Notes: generated by a model from the sequence alone, not told the origin. A stretch of 64,000 nucleotides of DNA from Corynebacterium sp. (GCF_030532195.1 NZ_JAUNLP010000004.1:62001-126000), one strand, 5' to 3'. Positions 47,592 to 61,077 are shown, numbered from the stretch's first letter. Program-made: numbers and translations.

Positions 47592-48674
47592 ATGACCGAG
47601 TTGACCCTGCTGGCAATCGAGAGTTCCTGCGATGAAACTGGCGCCGCAGTAATGCGCGTGCACTACGACGACACCGATGTCGCTGCCGTACCCGAGGTAG
47701 AAGTGCTTGCCGACGTCGTCGCATCCTCCATGGAACAACACGCCCGTTTTGGTGGCGTAGTTCCCGAAATTGCCTCCCGCGCACACCTGGAAGCCCTGCA
47801 GCCTGTGGTCTCTGAGGCTCGCGCGCAGGCAGCGGAGAAACTCGGTATCGATACGTTCATCCCCGACGCCGTCGCTGCGACCGTCGGCCCTGGCCTGGCA
47901 GGCGCATTGCTTGTCGGATCCGCCGGCGCAAAGGCCTATGCCGCCGCGTGGGGAGTTCCCTTCTACGGCATCAACCACCTGGCGGGTCACGTCGCCGTCG
48001 GCGCGCTCGACGGGGCGGACCTCTCCAACGCCGTCGCGCTGCTGGTATCCGGCGGACACACGCAGCTGCTCCGCGTAGAAGGCGCGGGTCGCCCAATGCA
48101 AGAACTCGGGTCAACGCTTGACGACGCTGCCGGAGAGGCATACGACAAGGTCTCGCGGTTGCTTGGTTTGGGCTACCCAGGCGGGCCCATCATCGACAAG
48201 TTGGCCAAGCAAGGTAACCGCAAGGCCATTGCCTTCCCACGCGCGATGATGCGCCAGCAGGATGCCCGCTACGACTTCTCCTTCTCTGGCTTGAAGACTG
48301 CTGTGGCGCGCTATGTTGAGGCCGCCGAGAAGGAAGGGCGTGAGTACTCGGTTGAGGATGTCTGTGCCTCCTTCCAGGAAGCGGTCTGTGATGTGCTGAC
48401 CAAGAAGGCCGTCCGCGCCGCACAAGATGTCGGAGCCACGACGTTGTTGCTCGGCGGTGGCGTGGCTGCAAACTCCCGCCTGCGTGAACTGGCAGCAGCT
48501 CGCGCGCGGTCCGCAGGCATTACACTGCACGTTCCACCAATCAAACTGTGCACCGACAACGGAGTCATGATTGGCTCCGCGGCGGCCTACCTCATTGCCG
48601 CCGGTGCCAAACCCTCGGGCTACGGCTGCCCGACTGATCCTTCCATGCCCGTTGAGGAACCCGTAGTGCAATGA
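47592..48674 (+). CDS. tsaD: tRNA N6-adenosine threonylcarbamoyltransferase TsaD
   Basis: Catalytic subunit for t6A37 formation in tRNA. The 360 residues show the ASKHA fold with [13 protein letters not shown], the metal-binding segment [49 protein letters not shown] and [16 protein letters not shown] 47592 gives the family start, and TAACAT lies exactly 7 bases before it, so a leaderless transcript separate from pqo is likely. Works with TsaB (44141) and the TsaE domain (42504). Confidence 0.95.
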   Translation: MTELTLLAIESSCDETGAAVMRVHYDDTDVAAVPEVEVLADVVASSMEQHARFGGVVPEIASRAHLEALQPVVSEARAQAAEKLGIDTFIPDAVAATVGPGLAGALLVGSAGAKAYAAAWGVPFYGINHLAGHVAVGALDGADLSNAVALLVSGGHTQLLRVEGAGRPMQELGSTLDDAAGEAYDKVSRLLGLGYPGGPIIDKLAKQGNRKAIAFPRAMMRQQDARYDFSFSGLKTAVARYVEAAEKEGREYSVEDVCASFQEAVCDVLTKKAVRAAQDVGATTLLLGGGVAANSRLRELAAARARSAGITLHVPPIKLCTDNGVMIGSAAAYLIAAGAKPSGYGCPTDPSMPVEEPVVQ

Positions 48675-48781
48675 GCTATAACCTACCGAGTTAGTTTGCC
48701 GGTTGGGGCTGGGGCGCAACCATCGTCGTCAAGCGTGATGCGAGCCGCGAACAGCTTTGAACCGTGTTAAAGTTTTGTTAA

Positions 48782-49639
48782 GTGAATAAGGATTACAGCG
48801 GTTGGGAGCTTCAACCCACTAATCAGCCGGAGCCCGTTAAGCAAAACTTGAAGCGGGGAGTGCTGTGGACGGCAATTGTGTTGCTCATCGTTGCAATTGT
48901 TGCCGCGGCAGTGTTGCTCTATCTGACAATGAGTGGGCGTACCGAGCAGTGGTTTGAGCAGGGGGTGGGGCAAGAGGCGTCGCCGAAACACACAGTTACG
49001 TCTACTGCGACCGAGACGGTAAAGGTTGCGCCGAAAAAGCAGGACACCAAGAAGCAACAGGGTGCTAAGAATCGCTGTGCTCCTTCGATGCTCAGTGATA
49101 ATCCAGGCACTCTGGTAGTTGAGTATTGCGATGGGGCTTGGGCTGTAATCGGCCAGAAGAATACTGGCGGGTTCGGTGCATTGCGGTGGGACGGCAATGG
49201 CTGGAGCGAGTATGAGCGGCACGGGACACAGTTGCCCAGTGACTATGCCTGCTACGACATGAATCGGCTGAAGAAGGAAGGCGCGCCGGAAGGATTCCGG
49301 AATGCGGTGACGGCGTGTACGTCGGAGAGTACGAAGGCGCCGGGTACTTCGGCAGCTCCCGTCAGCGGGGACTGTGAGGCATCGGCGTTCCCGGATTCCC
49401 GGGGAGATCTCGCGATCGTCGCGTGTGATGGTTGGTGGGCAGTAGGCGGGCCTGCGAATACTGGCGCCATCTCTGCGTACGAATGGGAAGACGGTGCCTG
49501 GCACCGGGTTGAGCCAGATAGTCACTACGAAACCGGTTCTGGTGGACCCTGCTATAGCGATGAGTTCATCGAAGAACACGGTATGACGGTTACTGCGTTT
49601 GGCCGCCTGGCATGTAATCCGGACAAGTTGACCAATTAG
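48782..49639 (+). CDS. Membrane protein with a duplicated four-cysteine extracellular domain
   Basis: A 285-residue protein with a short cytosolic N-terminus, one span at about 28-49 (LWTAIVLLIVAIVAAAVLLYL), a Thr/Lys-rich linker, and two similar domains outside. Domain 1 (about 98-180) and domain 2 (about 198-281) align throughout: EYCDGAWAVIGQKNTGGFGA with VACDGWWAVGGPANTGAISA, and each has four cysteines at matching places, suggesting two disulphides per domain. The Asn-Thr-Gly and Trp pattern could suit glycan binding, but I do not recognise the family. GTG 48782 has TAAAGT 8 bases upstream. It precedes groES. Confidence 0.7.
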   Translation: MNKDYSGWELQPTNQPEPVKQNLKRGVLWTAIVLLIVAIVAAAVLLYLTMSGRTEQWFEQGVGQEASPKHTVTSTATETVKVAPKKQDTKKQQGAKNRCAPSMLSDNPGTLVVEYCDGAWAVIGQKNTGGFGALRWDGNGWSEYERHGTQLPSDYACYDMNRLKKEGAPEGFRNAVTACTSESTKAPGTSAAPVSGDCEASAFPDSRGDLAIVACDGWWAVGGPANTGAISAYEWEDGAWHRVEPDSHYETGSGGPCYSDEFIEEHGMTVTAFGRLACNPDKLTN

Positions 49640-49641
49640 CA

Positions 49642-49691
49642 TTAGCGCTCGTTGTTGTTGAGTGTTAGCACTTGCGAGGGTAGAGTGCTAA
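49642..49691 (+). promoter_or_regulatory. Tandem CIRCE operators (HrcA sites) of groESL
   Basis: The proximal site TTAGCACTT-N9-GAGTGCTAA (49665-49691) differs from the CIRCE consensus at one base. A second, degenerate site TTAGCGCTC-N9-GAGTGTTAG (49642-49668) matches 8/9 and 7/9 and overlaps the first by 4 bases. HrcA binding here would repress groES-groEL until heat or unfolded protein relieves it. The 156-base gap before groES should also hold the promoter. Confidence 0.88.
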
Positions 49692-49795
49692 CAAGGTTGT
49701 TTGACACACAGTTGTTCACCCGCGACGACGGCTGTGCTCGGCAGACCAACCGGCACAAAGAACATCAGATCACCGCATGTATGGAGGAATTCATC

Positions 49796-50095
49796 GTGGC
49801 GAACGTCAACATCAAGCCGCTCGAGGATCGCGTCCTCGTTCAGATCAACGAAGCAGAGACCACCACGGCTTCCGGCCTGGTTATCCCGGACTCCGCTAAG
49901 GAAAAGCCGCAGGAAGCTACCGTTATCGCCGTTGGTCCGGGTCGCTGGGCCGACGATGATGACCGTATTCCAATGGACGTCAAGGAAGGTGACGTTGTCA
50001 TCTTCTCCAAGTACGGCGGCACCGAGCTGAAGTACCAGGGCGAGGAGTACCTGCTGCTGTCTCAGCGCGACATCCTGGCAGTTATCGAGAACTAA
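49796..50095 (+). CDS. groES: Co-chaperonin GroES
   Basis: Heptameric lid of the GroEL folding chamber. The 99 residues match the family, with the mobile loop [25 protein letters not shown] and the end [17 protein letters not shown] 49796 was chosen because GGAGGA lies 8 bases upstream and [13 protein letters not shown] is the usual start; the frame is open but non-coding further up. It lies 18 bases before groEL under HrcA/CIRCE control. Confidence 0.97.
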   Translation: MANVNIKPLEDRVLVQINEAETTTASGLVIPDSAKEKPQEATVIAVGPGRWADDDDRIPMDVKEGDVVIFSKYGGTELKYQGEEYLLLSQRDILAVIEN

Positions 50096-50107
50096 GGGAG
50101 GACGTAG

Positions 50108-51718
<1,611 letters not shown>

Positions 51719-51766
51719 GCCTCACCAGAGAGTGGCCTCACCAGAGCGTCACCTCTAAATAACACG

Positions 51767-51802
51767 AAAGCTCCCCGCCCAATTTTGGGTGGGGAGCTTT
51801 TT
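51767..51802 (+). terminator. Intrinsic terminator after groEL
   Basis: AAAGCTCCCC (51767-51776) pairs with GGGGAGCTTT (51791-51800), with an inner CCCAA/TTGGG extension, and a T-run follows. It also insulates the opposing whiB gene. A direct repeat GGCCTCACCAGAG lies just before it. Confidence 0.9.
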
Positions 51803-51809
51803 GCTGCCG

Positions 51810-52133
51810 CTAGGAAGCAGCAACCAGAATGCGCTCCAGCTCGCGCTCACGGGTGGCCGGTGCAGCGCGGAGAATCTCATTGCGCTCAGATTCGCTGAGA
51901 CCTCCCCAGACACCGTATGGTTCGCCGACCTTCAGCGCGTGCGCGCGACACTGCATAAGAACAGGGCAGGAGCGACAGATGGCCTTTGCACGGGCTTCGC
52001 GGAGGCTACGCGCACGTCCGCGCTCGCCTTCTGGATGGAAGAATGTCGCGGAGTCCTGCCCGCGGCAGGAACCGTGCAGCTGCCAATCCCACAAATCCGC
52101 ATTCGGTCCGGGCAAGTGGTCGATGTACGTCAT
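51810..52133 (-). CDS. WhiB family iron-sulphur transcriptional regulator
   Basis: WhiB proteins bind a redox- or NO-sensitive [4Fe-4S] cluster and the primary sigma factor to control transcription. The 107 residues carry the four cluster cysteines (HGSCRG, AICRSCPVLMQC) and the signature GEPYGVWGGLSESER. By position (downstream of groEL, opposite strand) it corresponds to mycobacterial whiB3 and a whc gene in C. glutamicum, from memory. ATG 52133 was chosen over a TTG further upstream; GAGGAG lies about 12 bases before it. The neighbouring sigD seen in relatives is absent. Confidence 0.92.
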   Translation of the reverse strand: MTYIDHLPGPNADLWDWQLHGSCRGQDSATFFHPEGERGRARSLREARAKAICRSCPVLMQCRAHALKVGEPYGVWGGLSESERNEILRAAPATRERELERILVAAS

Positions 52134-52269
52134 CGGAACTGATGTCTCCTCACTGAACTTTCTTGAAGCAGTGAGCTCAAGTGTGTAAGCCAACTATGAA
52201 CGGTTGGTAAACCGCAGGAGACTAACGGGGATACTGAGAAAACAATTCCGTCGAACTCTTATGTAACTT

Positions 52270-52662
52270 TTAGAAACGACCAGGTCGGCGAGAACGGAGC
52301 CCGTCGACAAAGCCGGCGCAGTAGTCCCACGGCGCGTAACGGTGCGGGTCTGGGTCGAACTGGGGCTCGTGAACCGGGGACTCCTGACCTGAGAGCAACA
52401 TAAGGTAGTGGTTCTCCAGGACGTCCCAGTTGTAGTAGTGCTCGTTGCCGCAGTCCTCACACAACATGGAAACGCCCAGCAAACCCTCAGGGGACAGGGC
52501 AGTGCGGAATAGCCTTACCGCGGCCAAATCCTCAATGACCTCTCGTTGCTCTTGCTCCGTCAGCGGGGCAAAAGGCTCATCCGGTTCGAGGAAACTCGCC
52601 GGATCATTGGGGTCACCTTCAAAGGGATCCCGCGGCATGGATGAGAAGAAGTCATTGTTCAC
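52270..52662 (-). CDS. DUF5319 protein
   Basis: A 130-residue acidic protein conserved next to guaB in Mycobacteriales. Visible features are RDPFEGDPNDPASFLEPDEPF, then LCEDCGNEHYYNWDVLENHYL, which has a CxxC and histidine that could bind zinc, and HEPQFDPDPHRYAPWDYCAGFVDG. Function unknown. GTG 52662 was chosen because TACGGT lies exactly 7 bases upstream and the length then fits the family. It is divergent from guaB. Confidence 0.82.
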   Translation of the reverse strand: MNNDFFSSMPRDPFEGDPNDPASFLEPDEPFAPLTEQEQREVIEDLAAVRLFRTALSPEGLLGVSMLCEDCGNEHYYNWDVLENHYLMLLSGQESPVHEPQFDPDPHRYAPWDYCAGFVDGLRSRRPGRF

Positions 52663-52683
52663 AGTGCCTACCGTAACAGCTTT

Positions 52684-54342
<1,659 letters not shown>

Positions 54343-54393
54343 ACTTCAGTAAGTCGAGTTTTATTCCACGGAAAGGGCATGTGAGAAGAGCTC

Positions 54394-55542
54394 ATGCGCG
54401 ACATCGTTGAAATCGGTATTGGCCGCGAGGCACGCCGTACCTACGAGCTGGATGATATTGCCATCGTTCCAACCCGTCGTACGCGGTCGTCCAAGGACGT
54501 TGATACCTCCTGGCGTATTGATGCCTATGATTTCGAGATCCCGATGATGATGCATCCGACGGATGCCATCGCTAGTCCGGAATCTGTCGCAGAGTTCGCT
54601 CGTTTGGGTGGTCTCGCAGTTCTTAATGCTGAGGGCATCTGGGCTCGACATGCTGATGCAGGCGACAAGATTGCAGAGCTGATTCAGGTGGCTAAGAACG
54701 CCACCACCAAGCTCGACTTTGAGGCTGCTAACCGCAAGCTGCAGGAGCTGCACTCCGCTCCAATCAACACCGAGCTGTTGGTCGAGCGCATCAAGGAGAT
54801 TCGCGCAACCGGTGCCATCACCGCAGTGCGCGTCTCTCCGCAGCATGCTCGTGAGTTGGCTCCGCTGGCTATTAAGGCCGGCATTGACCTGCTGGTTATT
54901 CAGGGCACTCTGATTTCCGCAGAGCACGTCACCGCACAGGGTGAGCCGTTGAATCTCAAGGACTTCATCGGCAGCCTGGACGTGCCGGTCATTGTCGGCG
55001 GTGTCGTTGACTACCAGACCGCGCTGCACATGATGCGCACCGGCGCTGCTGGTGTGATTGTGGGCACGGGCTTTACGACGTCGCCGGATGCGCTGGGCAT
55101 CGATGTGCCAATGGCGACCGCCATCGCAGATGCCGCAGCTGCTCGGAAGGACTACCTGGATGAGACCGAGGGCCGCTACGTCCACATCATTGCGGACGGC
55201 GGTATTGAGACTGCCGGTGACATCGCCAAGGCAATCGCCTGTGGCGCTGATGCGGTAGCACTTTCCAGCGTTTTGGCAGGTACCACGGAAGCCCCGGGGC
55301 AGGGCTACGCCTGGCCGTCGGTGGCCGCGCACCCGATGTACCCGCGCGGCGCTGTCTGGCCGGTCGTTGAGGATGAAAAGGAACTGGTCAGCCTTGAAGA
55401 GGCACTGTTTGGTCCATCAGCTTCGCCACTGGGCGACCGCAACCTGGCCGGCGGCCTTCGCCGTGCCATGGCAAAGTGTGGCTTCACTGATTTGAAGTCC
55501 TTCCACCGCGTCGAGCTGTCGGTTCGCCCAAAGGGGTTCTAG
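54394..55542 (+). CDS. GuaB3 family IMP dehydrogenase-related protein
   Basis: A 382-residue paralogue of IMP dehydrogenase without CBS domains, found after guaB in actinobacteria. The barrel motifs are partly kept (AELDD-like [68 protein letters not shown]). The loop with the catalytic Cys of true IMPDH (GSICTTR) is not present, which fits a different reaction; recent work on the family suggests GMP reductase activity, but I treat that as unproven here. Confidence 0.9.
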   Translation: MRDIVEIGIGREARRTYELDDIAIVPTRRTRSSKDVDTSWRIDAYDFEIPMMMHPTDAIASPESVAEFARLGGLAVLNAEGIWARHADAGDKIAELIQVAKNATTKLDFEAANRKLQELHSAPINTELLVERIKEIRATGAITAVRVSPQHARELAPLAIKAGIDLLVIQGTLISAEHVTAQGEPLNLKDFIGSLDVPVIVGGVVDYQTALHMMRTGAAGVIVGTGFTTSPDALGIDVPMATAIADAAAARKDYLDETEGRYVHIIADGGIETAGDIAKAIACGADAVALSSVLAGTTEAPGQGYAWPSVAAHPMYPRGAVWPVVEDEKELVSLEEALFGPSASPLGDRNLAGGLRRAMAKCGFTDLKSFHRVELSVRPKGF

Positions 55543-55588
55543 CGTAAAAAGTCGTCGGTTAGTTTTTTCGTAAAACTACCTCGCTGAG

Positions 55589-55659
55589 AAGTCACCTTCA
55601 CTTAGGGTTATAAACATATGTTCCGGACATGTGTTACATGCCCTCAGAGAAGGTGACTT
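55589..55659. promoter_or_regulatory. 11-base inverted repeat flanking the ChoD-like promoter, covering its SD
   Basis: AAGTCACCTTC (55589-55599) and GAAGGTGACTT (55649-55659) are perfectly complementary. The second arm holds the SD (AAGGTGA) of the gene at 55664. Between the arms are TATAAA (55610-55615, a possible -10), the palindrome AACATATGTT, and ACATGTGTTACATG. A transcript from upstream could hide the SD, while one starting at the inner promoter could not; alternatively the arms are DNA operators. Confidence 0.55.
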
Positions 55660-55663
55660 TTTC

Positions 55664-57412
55664 ATGAGTAAACAGCGCGATTTCGACGTCGTCATCGTAG
55701 GCTCCGGCTTTGGCGGTTCCATTTCCGCATTGCGTCTTACAGAGAAGGGCTATCGGGTAGCCGTCTTGGAGGCTGGTCGTCGGTTCGAAGATAAGGACTT
55801 TGCCAAGACCAGTTGGCGCCTGCACAAGTATGTCTGGGCGCCGAAGCTCGGCCTTTTCGGCGTGCAGCGCGTGCATCTTCTCAAAGATGTCATGATCCTC
55901 GCGGGAGCCGGTGTCGGCGGCGGTTCGCTGAATTACGCAAACACCCTGTACAAGCCAGGTCCGGAGTACTTCCAGCACCGTCAGTGGGCACACATCACCG
56001 ACTGGGAGTCGGAGTTGAGCCCGCACTATGACAACGCGTCTCGGATGCTCGGCGTCGTCACCAATCCTTCCACTACGCCTGCCGACGTTGTCATGCGTGA
56101 GGTGGCCGAGGACATGGGCGTTGGACATACCTTCCGCTCCACTCCGGTGGGTGTTTTCTTCGGTGCCAAGACCGGCGGTGAAGGAGCACCTGGTGAGACG
56201 GTGTCCGACCCGTACTTCGGCGGTGTTGGCCCAGACCGCACGGCCTGTACTGAATGTGGCGAATGCATGACCGGTTGCCGTCACAACGCAAAGAACACCC
56301 TGGTCAAGAACTATCTCTACCTGGCCGAAAAGGCCGGAGCGCAGGTCTTTGACCGCACGACGGTCACTGCACTGCACCCACAGGCCGATGGCTCTTGGGA
56401 AGTGGACACTGAACGCACCGGTCGTTGGGTAGCCAAGGGCAAGCAGACGTTCACGGCAAAGCGCGTCATCGTCGCTGCCGGGTCGTGGGGAACGCAAAAC
56501 CTGTTGCACCGTCAGAAGGTCGATGGCCACCTGCCACTGTTGCCCAACACACTGGGGCGGTTGACTCGTACCAACTCCGAGGCCATCTTGGGCGCGATGG
56601 GCACCAAGGTCGATCCGGACAATGACTTCTCCAATGGTGTGGCCATCACCTCGTCGTTCTTCCCGGAGGAAGATACGCACATTGAGCCGGTTCGCTATGG
56701 CAAGGGGTCCAATGCCATTGCTCTGCTGCAGACGATTATGACCGATGGCGGTACCGGTACTCCGCGGTGGGTAAAGGCGCTGGGATCCGTCGTAAAGCAC
56801 CCGAGTTATGTTCTGCAGCTGGTGAACTTACGGAAGTGGTCGCAGCGTACGGTGATTTCACTGGTGATGCAGAACCGCGATAACTCGATTACGACGTACC
56901 TGCAGAAGTTCGGCCCGGTGCGATTCCTGATGAGTAAGCAGGGCGAGGGCGAGCCGAATCCGACGTGGATTCCGTCGGGTAATGAAGCGACGCGGCGTGC
57001 GGCGAAGAAGCTCAATGAACGCGGGCGCAATGGTCGTGTGCTGGCGGGCGGAACGATTAGTGAGCTGGCAAATATCCCACTGACCGCGCACTTTATTGGA
57101 GGCGCAACGATTTCGGACTCGCCGGAGACGGGGGTTGTCGATCCGTACCTGCGCGTCTGGGGCTACCCGACGCTGTCGATTCACGACGGCTCGGCAATGG
57201 CGGCCAACCCAGGTGTCAACCCGTCGCTGTCGATTTCCGCGAATGCCGAGCGTGCGACCTCGCTGTGGCCGAACAAGGGCGAGAAAGATCAGCGTCCGAA
57301 CCAGGGCGAACCGTATGTGCGCCTCGAGCCGATTGACCCGAATAACCCGGTCGTGCCAGCTGACGCGCCGGCTGCTTTGAACCTGGGTATGCCTGCGGTC
57401 CGCAAGTCTTGA
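55664..57412 (+). CDS. GMC family oxidoreductase, ChoD-like
   Basis: FAD-dependent oxidoreductase of the cholesterol oxidase-like GMC family; the substrate may be a sterol or another alcohol. The 582 residues start with the dinucleotide fold DVVIVGSGFGGSISALRL and GAGVGGGSLNYAN, and end with the C-terminal FAD/substrate domain (VVDPYLRVWGYPTLSIHDGSAMAANPGVNPSLSI). A cysteine cluster TACTECGECMTGCRHNAKN at about residue 200 looks like an iron-sulphur binding loop and is a feature of ChoD relatives, not of secreted cholesterol oxidases. No signal peptide. In mycobacteria choD likewise follows guaB3. Confidence 0.87.
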   Translation: MSKQRDFDVVIVGSGFGGSISALRLTEKGYRVAVLEAGRRFEDKDFAKTSWRLHKYVWAPKLGLFGVQRVHLLKDVMILAGAGVGGGSLNYANTLYKPGPEYFQHRQWAHITDWESELSPHYDNASRMLGVVTNPSTTPADVVMREVAEDMGVGHTFRSTPVGVFFGAKTGGEGAPGETVSDPYFGGVGPDRTACTECGECMTGCRHNAKNTLVKNYLYLAEKAGAQVFDRTTVTALHPQADGSWEVDTERTGRWVAKGKQTFTAKRVIVAAGSWGTQNLLHRQKVDGHLPLLPNTLGRLTRTNSEAILGAMGTKVDPDNDFSNGVAITSSFFPEEDTHIEPVRYGKGSNAIALLQTIMTDGGTGTPRWVKALGSVVKHPSYVLQLVNLRKWSQRTVISLVMQNRDNSITTYLQKFGPVRFLMSKQGEGEPNPTWIPSGNEATRRAAKKLNERGRNGRVLAGGTISELANIPLTAHFIGGATISDSPETGVVDPYLRVWGYPTLSIHDGSAMAANPGVNPSLSISANAERATSLWPNKGEKDQRPNQGEPYVRLEPIDPNNPVVPADAPAALNLGMPAVRKS

Positions 57413-57425
57413 TAAGCTTTAAAGC

Positions 57426-59000
<1,575 letters not shown>

Positions 59001-59004
59001 GCCA

Positions 59005-59766
59005 CTAGCTGGCGAGGGCCGTGTCTGTGAGTTGGACAAACTTACGGGCGCGGCCCTTTTCCGTCAGCGCCGAGTTGTGGTTGGTGATGGTGATGCGCTT
59101 GTCGGCTGCAAGTTGGCGGAGGGCTGCGCTCGCGGTGTCGTCGTCAAGCAGTGCGAAATAGGGCAGCTGGTCGGCGAAAAAGACGTAGTCATCGCGCAGA
59201 CGCGCGGTGAAGAGGGCTGCGAGAATTCGTGCCTCGGGGGAATCGGTGGGGTAGGGGCAGCGCTCGGCAAAGTTGTCGGGGAGTTGTGCGGCTCGAGGGA
59301 GGAAACCGAATTGCCGCGGCAGAATTGCGCAGGTAGCGGCAATGGCGGACAGAACGATGGCGACGAGGCAAGCGGCGAAGGTCGATGGGATGGCCTCAGT
59401 GACAGATGCGATAATCCATGCCCCCGGGAAGATAATTAAAAAGCCCATGGGGCTAGCCCAGGAGATATCGTTGGGGTTTTCTCGCATTGGCTCTGCAAAG
59501 AATGGTGGTCGCGTGTCTTTGGTAGCCGGGCCTACTTTGCCGGAGTAAATGATTGTTGCGATGAAAACTAGCACCAGTGCCGCGAGAATCCACCATCCGA
59601 TAGAACCGATGATGTCGGATTGGAGTAGCGCCAGCAGCGCGATGACTGCGGTGATAGCTCCGATCATTGTGCCAAGTCGCAGCGGGCTATTGATGAAACT
59701 CCGTGTGCGCTGAGCGGCATCTTGGTAAGACGCGCCAGAGTGGAGTGGTTGAGTGTGCTCGGTCAT
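59005..59766 (-). CDS. Membrane protein of unknown function
   Basis: A 253-residue protein with four predicted membrane spans in the first 145 residues, in two pairs (LGTMIGAITAVIALLALL and IGWWILAALVLVFIATIIY; PMGFLIIFPGAWIIASV and TFAACLVAIVLSAIAATCAIL). The soluble C-terminal 100 residues look like a small winged-helix (DTASAALRQLAADKRITITNHNSALTEKG). No family recognised. ATG 59766 was preferred over GTG 59775 because TAGCGT lies exactly 7 bases before it. It converges on guaA with a 4-base gap and is divergent from the next gene. Confidence 0.7.
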   Translation of the reverse strand: MTEHTQPLHSGASYQDAAQRTRSFINSPLRLGTMIGAITAVIALLALLQSDIIGSIGWWILAALVLVFIATIIYSGKVGPATKDTRPPFFAEPMRENPNDISWASPMGFLIIFPGAWIIASVTEAIPSTFAACLVAIVLSAIAATCAILPRQFGFLPRAAQLPDNFAERCPYPTDSPEARILAALFTARLRDDYVFFADQLPYFALLDDDTASAALRQLAADKRITITNHNSALTEKGRARKFVQLTDTALAS

Positions 59767-59830
59767 AGTTTCCACGCTAGCAGTGGCAGAGCTATAGATT
59801 GTTGAGTTTTAGATAGTTAGAGTTATGGCT

Positions 59831-60136
59831 ATGAGCATTGTCAAGATTAACGCTATTGCCGTTCCAGAAGGCGCTGGCGAAGAACTCGAGCGTCGCTTTT
59901 CCGCTAACTCTTCAAAGATGACCAACGTGCCTGGATTCATTGGTTTTCAGCTGCTGCGCCCGACCGCAGGGGAGAGCCGCTACTTCGTCTTTACCGAGTG
60001 GGAGAGCGAAGAGGCCTACCAGGGCTGGCGGAATGGCCATGCGTTTAAGGCCTCGCACGAGGGCGAGAAGCGCAAGCCGGTGTCTTCGTCGGCGGAGCTG
60101 CTCGAGTTCGATGTAGTGCTGGACGTGAAAGCGTAA
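59831..60136 (+). CDS. Antibiotic biosynthesis monooxygenase-fold protein (HmoB/IsdG-like)
   Basis: A 101-residue ferredoxin-like (ABM) domain protein: SIVKINAIAVPEGAGEELERRF, VPGFIGFQLLRPTAGESRYFVFTEWESEEAYQGWRNGHAFKASHEG. The Asn/Trp/His pattern resembles haem-degrading monooxygenases, and HAFKASH could supply the haem ligand, but function is inferred. TAGAGT lies exactly 7 bases before ATG 59831, so I chose that over ATG 59825. A terminator follows at 60197. Confidence 0.8.
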   Translation: MSIVKINAIAVPEGAGEELERRFSANSSKMTNVPGFIGFQLLRPTAGESRYFVFTEWESEEAYQGWRNGHAFKASHEGEKRKPVSSSAELLEFDVVLDVKA

Positions 60137-60196
60137 AGCAGTAGGAAACTAGTACGCCTGACCGGTTGGTGCTGGTCAGCTGAATTAGAAAGCGTT

Positions 60197-60222
60197 GCGC
60201 CGGTGATGTGCGGCGCTTTTCT
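60197..60222 (+). terminator. Intrinsic terminator after the monooxygenase-fold gene
   Basis: GCGCCG (60197-60202) pairs with CGGCGC (60211-60216), loop GTGATGTG, followed by TTTTCTT. Confidence 0.7.
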
Positions 60223-60235
60223 TCACACTTCCAAT

Positions 60236-60251
60236 TCGAACACACGTTCCA
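60236..60251 (+). promoter_or_regulatory. LexA (SOS) box upstream of imuA'-imuB
   Basis: TCGAAC-ACAC-GTTCCA matches the actinobacterial SOS box TCGAAC-N4-GTTCGA except for one base in the second half. It lies 119 bases before imuA' and just upstream of AT-rich sequence that could hold the -10. LexA repression lifted by DNA damage is expected. Confidence 0.82.
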
Positions 60252-60369
60252 CTATGGGTAATATCAAATCCGCACATCAAGAAAGAATGTTCGAGCAGGG
60301 CTTTTGGGAAGGCTACTGCTGTACTGCGGGATAACTCGGGGATAACAACGAGATGAGGTGGAACGAGAA

Positions 60370-61077
60370 ATGACAACGGCGGTTGGCGTTGCTGCCGGGC
60401 AATCTAAAGAACAGACTATTGCCGCGTTGCGGCAGGCAATGGCTGCGCAGTCTGGCGGGATGGCGTCCAGTGAAAGCTTTGGGTTCGGCGAGGCCCTGCC
60501 GGTGCCAGCTGCTTTGGAAAGCGCTTTGGCAGGAGCGGTGCGAAAAGGGGCGGTCAGTGTCATTGAGCAGCCGGGTGCAGTATTGGCAGGTCTTATTGCG
60601 GAAGCTACCAAGACGGGGCATGTGGCACTGGTCGGTGTTGCAGAACAAGGGTTGCTCGCCGTTGCAGAGTTGGGTGGGCAGTTATCGAACATCATCTGTG
60701 TGCCAGATCCTGGTATGCAGCCACTTGAGGTGATTGGGCTGCTGGCGGAAGGTGTTGATTTGGTAGTGGCTTCATTGGCGCGGACCCCAACGCCGTCGCA
60801 GGCTCGTCCACTGCAGGCACGTCTGCGTACAAGTGGTTGCGCGCTAGTCTTTGTCGGGGCTCAGTGGCCGGGAGCTGCCGCAACAATTTCTAGCTCTGTC
60901 GTAGATGTTTCCGGTCTGGGCGCAGGGTGCGGGCGGATTCGAGCGGTGGACTACCACGTCAATGTGTCGGGGACACGCTTTCCACGGCGCCAGTGCAGCT
61001 GGCGGGTAGGAGAGCATGTTGGAGAACAAGTGGTACAGGGCAACGTGGTGGCGTTTCCCTCGCGGAGGCGGGCGTAA
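60370..61077 (+). CDS. ImuA'-like mutasome protein
   Basis: A 235-residue RecA-like protein without an intact Walker A motif, matching actinobacterial ImuA' in size and position. ImuA' and ImuB support the error-prone polymerase DnaE2 in translesion synthesis. Visible features: SFGFGEALPVPAALESALAG, GHVALVGVAEQGLLAVAELG and VPDPGMQPLEVIGLLAEGVDLVVAS. ATG 60370 follows AGGTGGA by 8 bases. Its stop overlaps the imuB start by one base (TAATG). The SOS box upstream supports the call. Confidence 0.82.
   Translation: MTTAVGVAAGQSKEQTIAALRQAMAAQSGGMASSESFGFGEALPVPAALESALAGAVRKGAVSVIEQPGAVLAGLIAEATKTGHVALVGVAEQGLLAVAELGGQLSNIICVPDPGMQPLEVIGLLAEGVDLVVASLARTPTPSQARPLQARLRTSGCALVFVGAQWPGAAATISSSVVDVSGLGAGCGRIRAVDYHVNVSGTRFPRRQCSWRVGEHVGEQVVQGNVVAFPSRRRA

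Noticed and set aside
45494..47593. A 699-codon open frame antisense to pqo
   Set aside because: Composition artefact of the GC-rich coding strand; pqo is clearly the gene.
55930..56290. Reading the ChoD-like cysteine cluster as a separate ferredoxin domain
   Set aside because: CTECGECMTGC lies inside the GMC fold and is shared by ChoD relatives, so it is a loop and not a fused ferredoxin.
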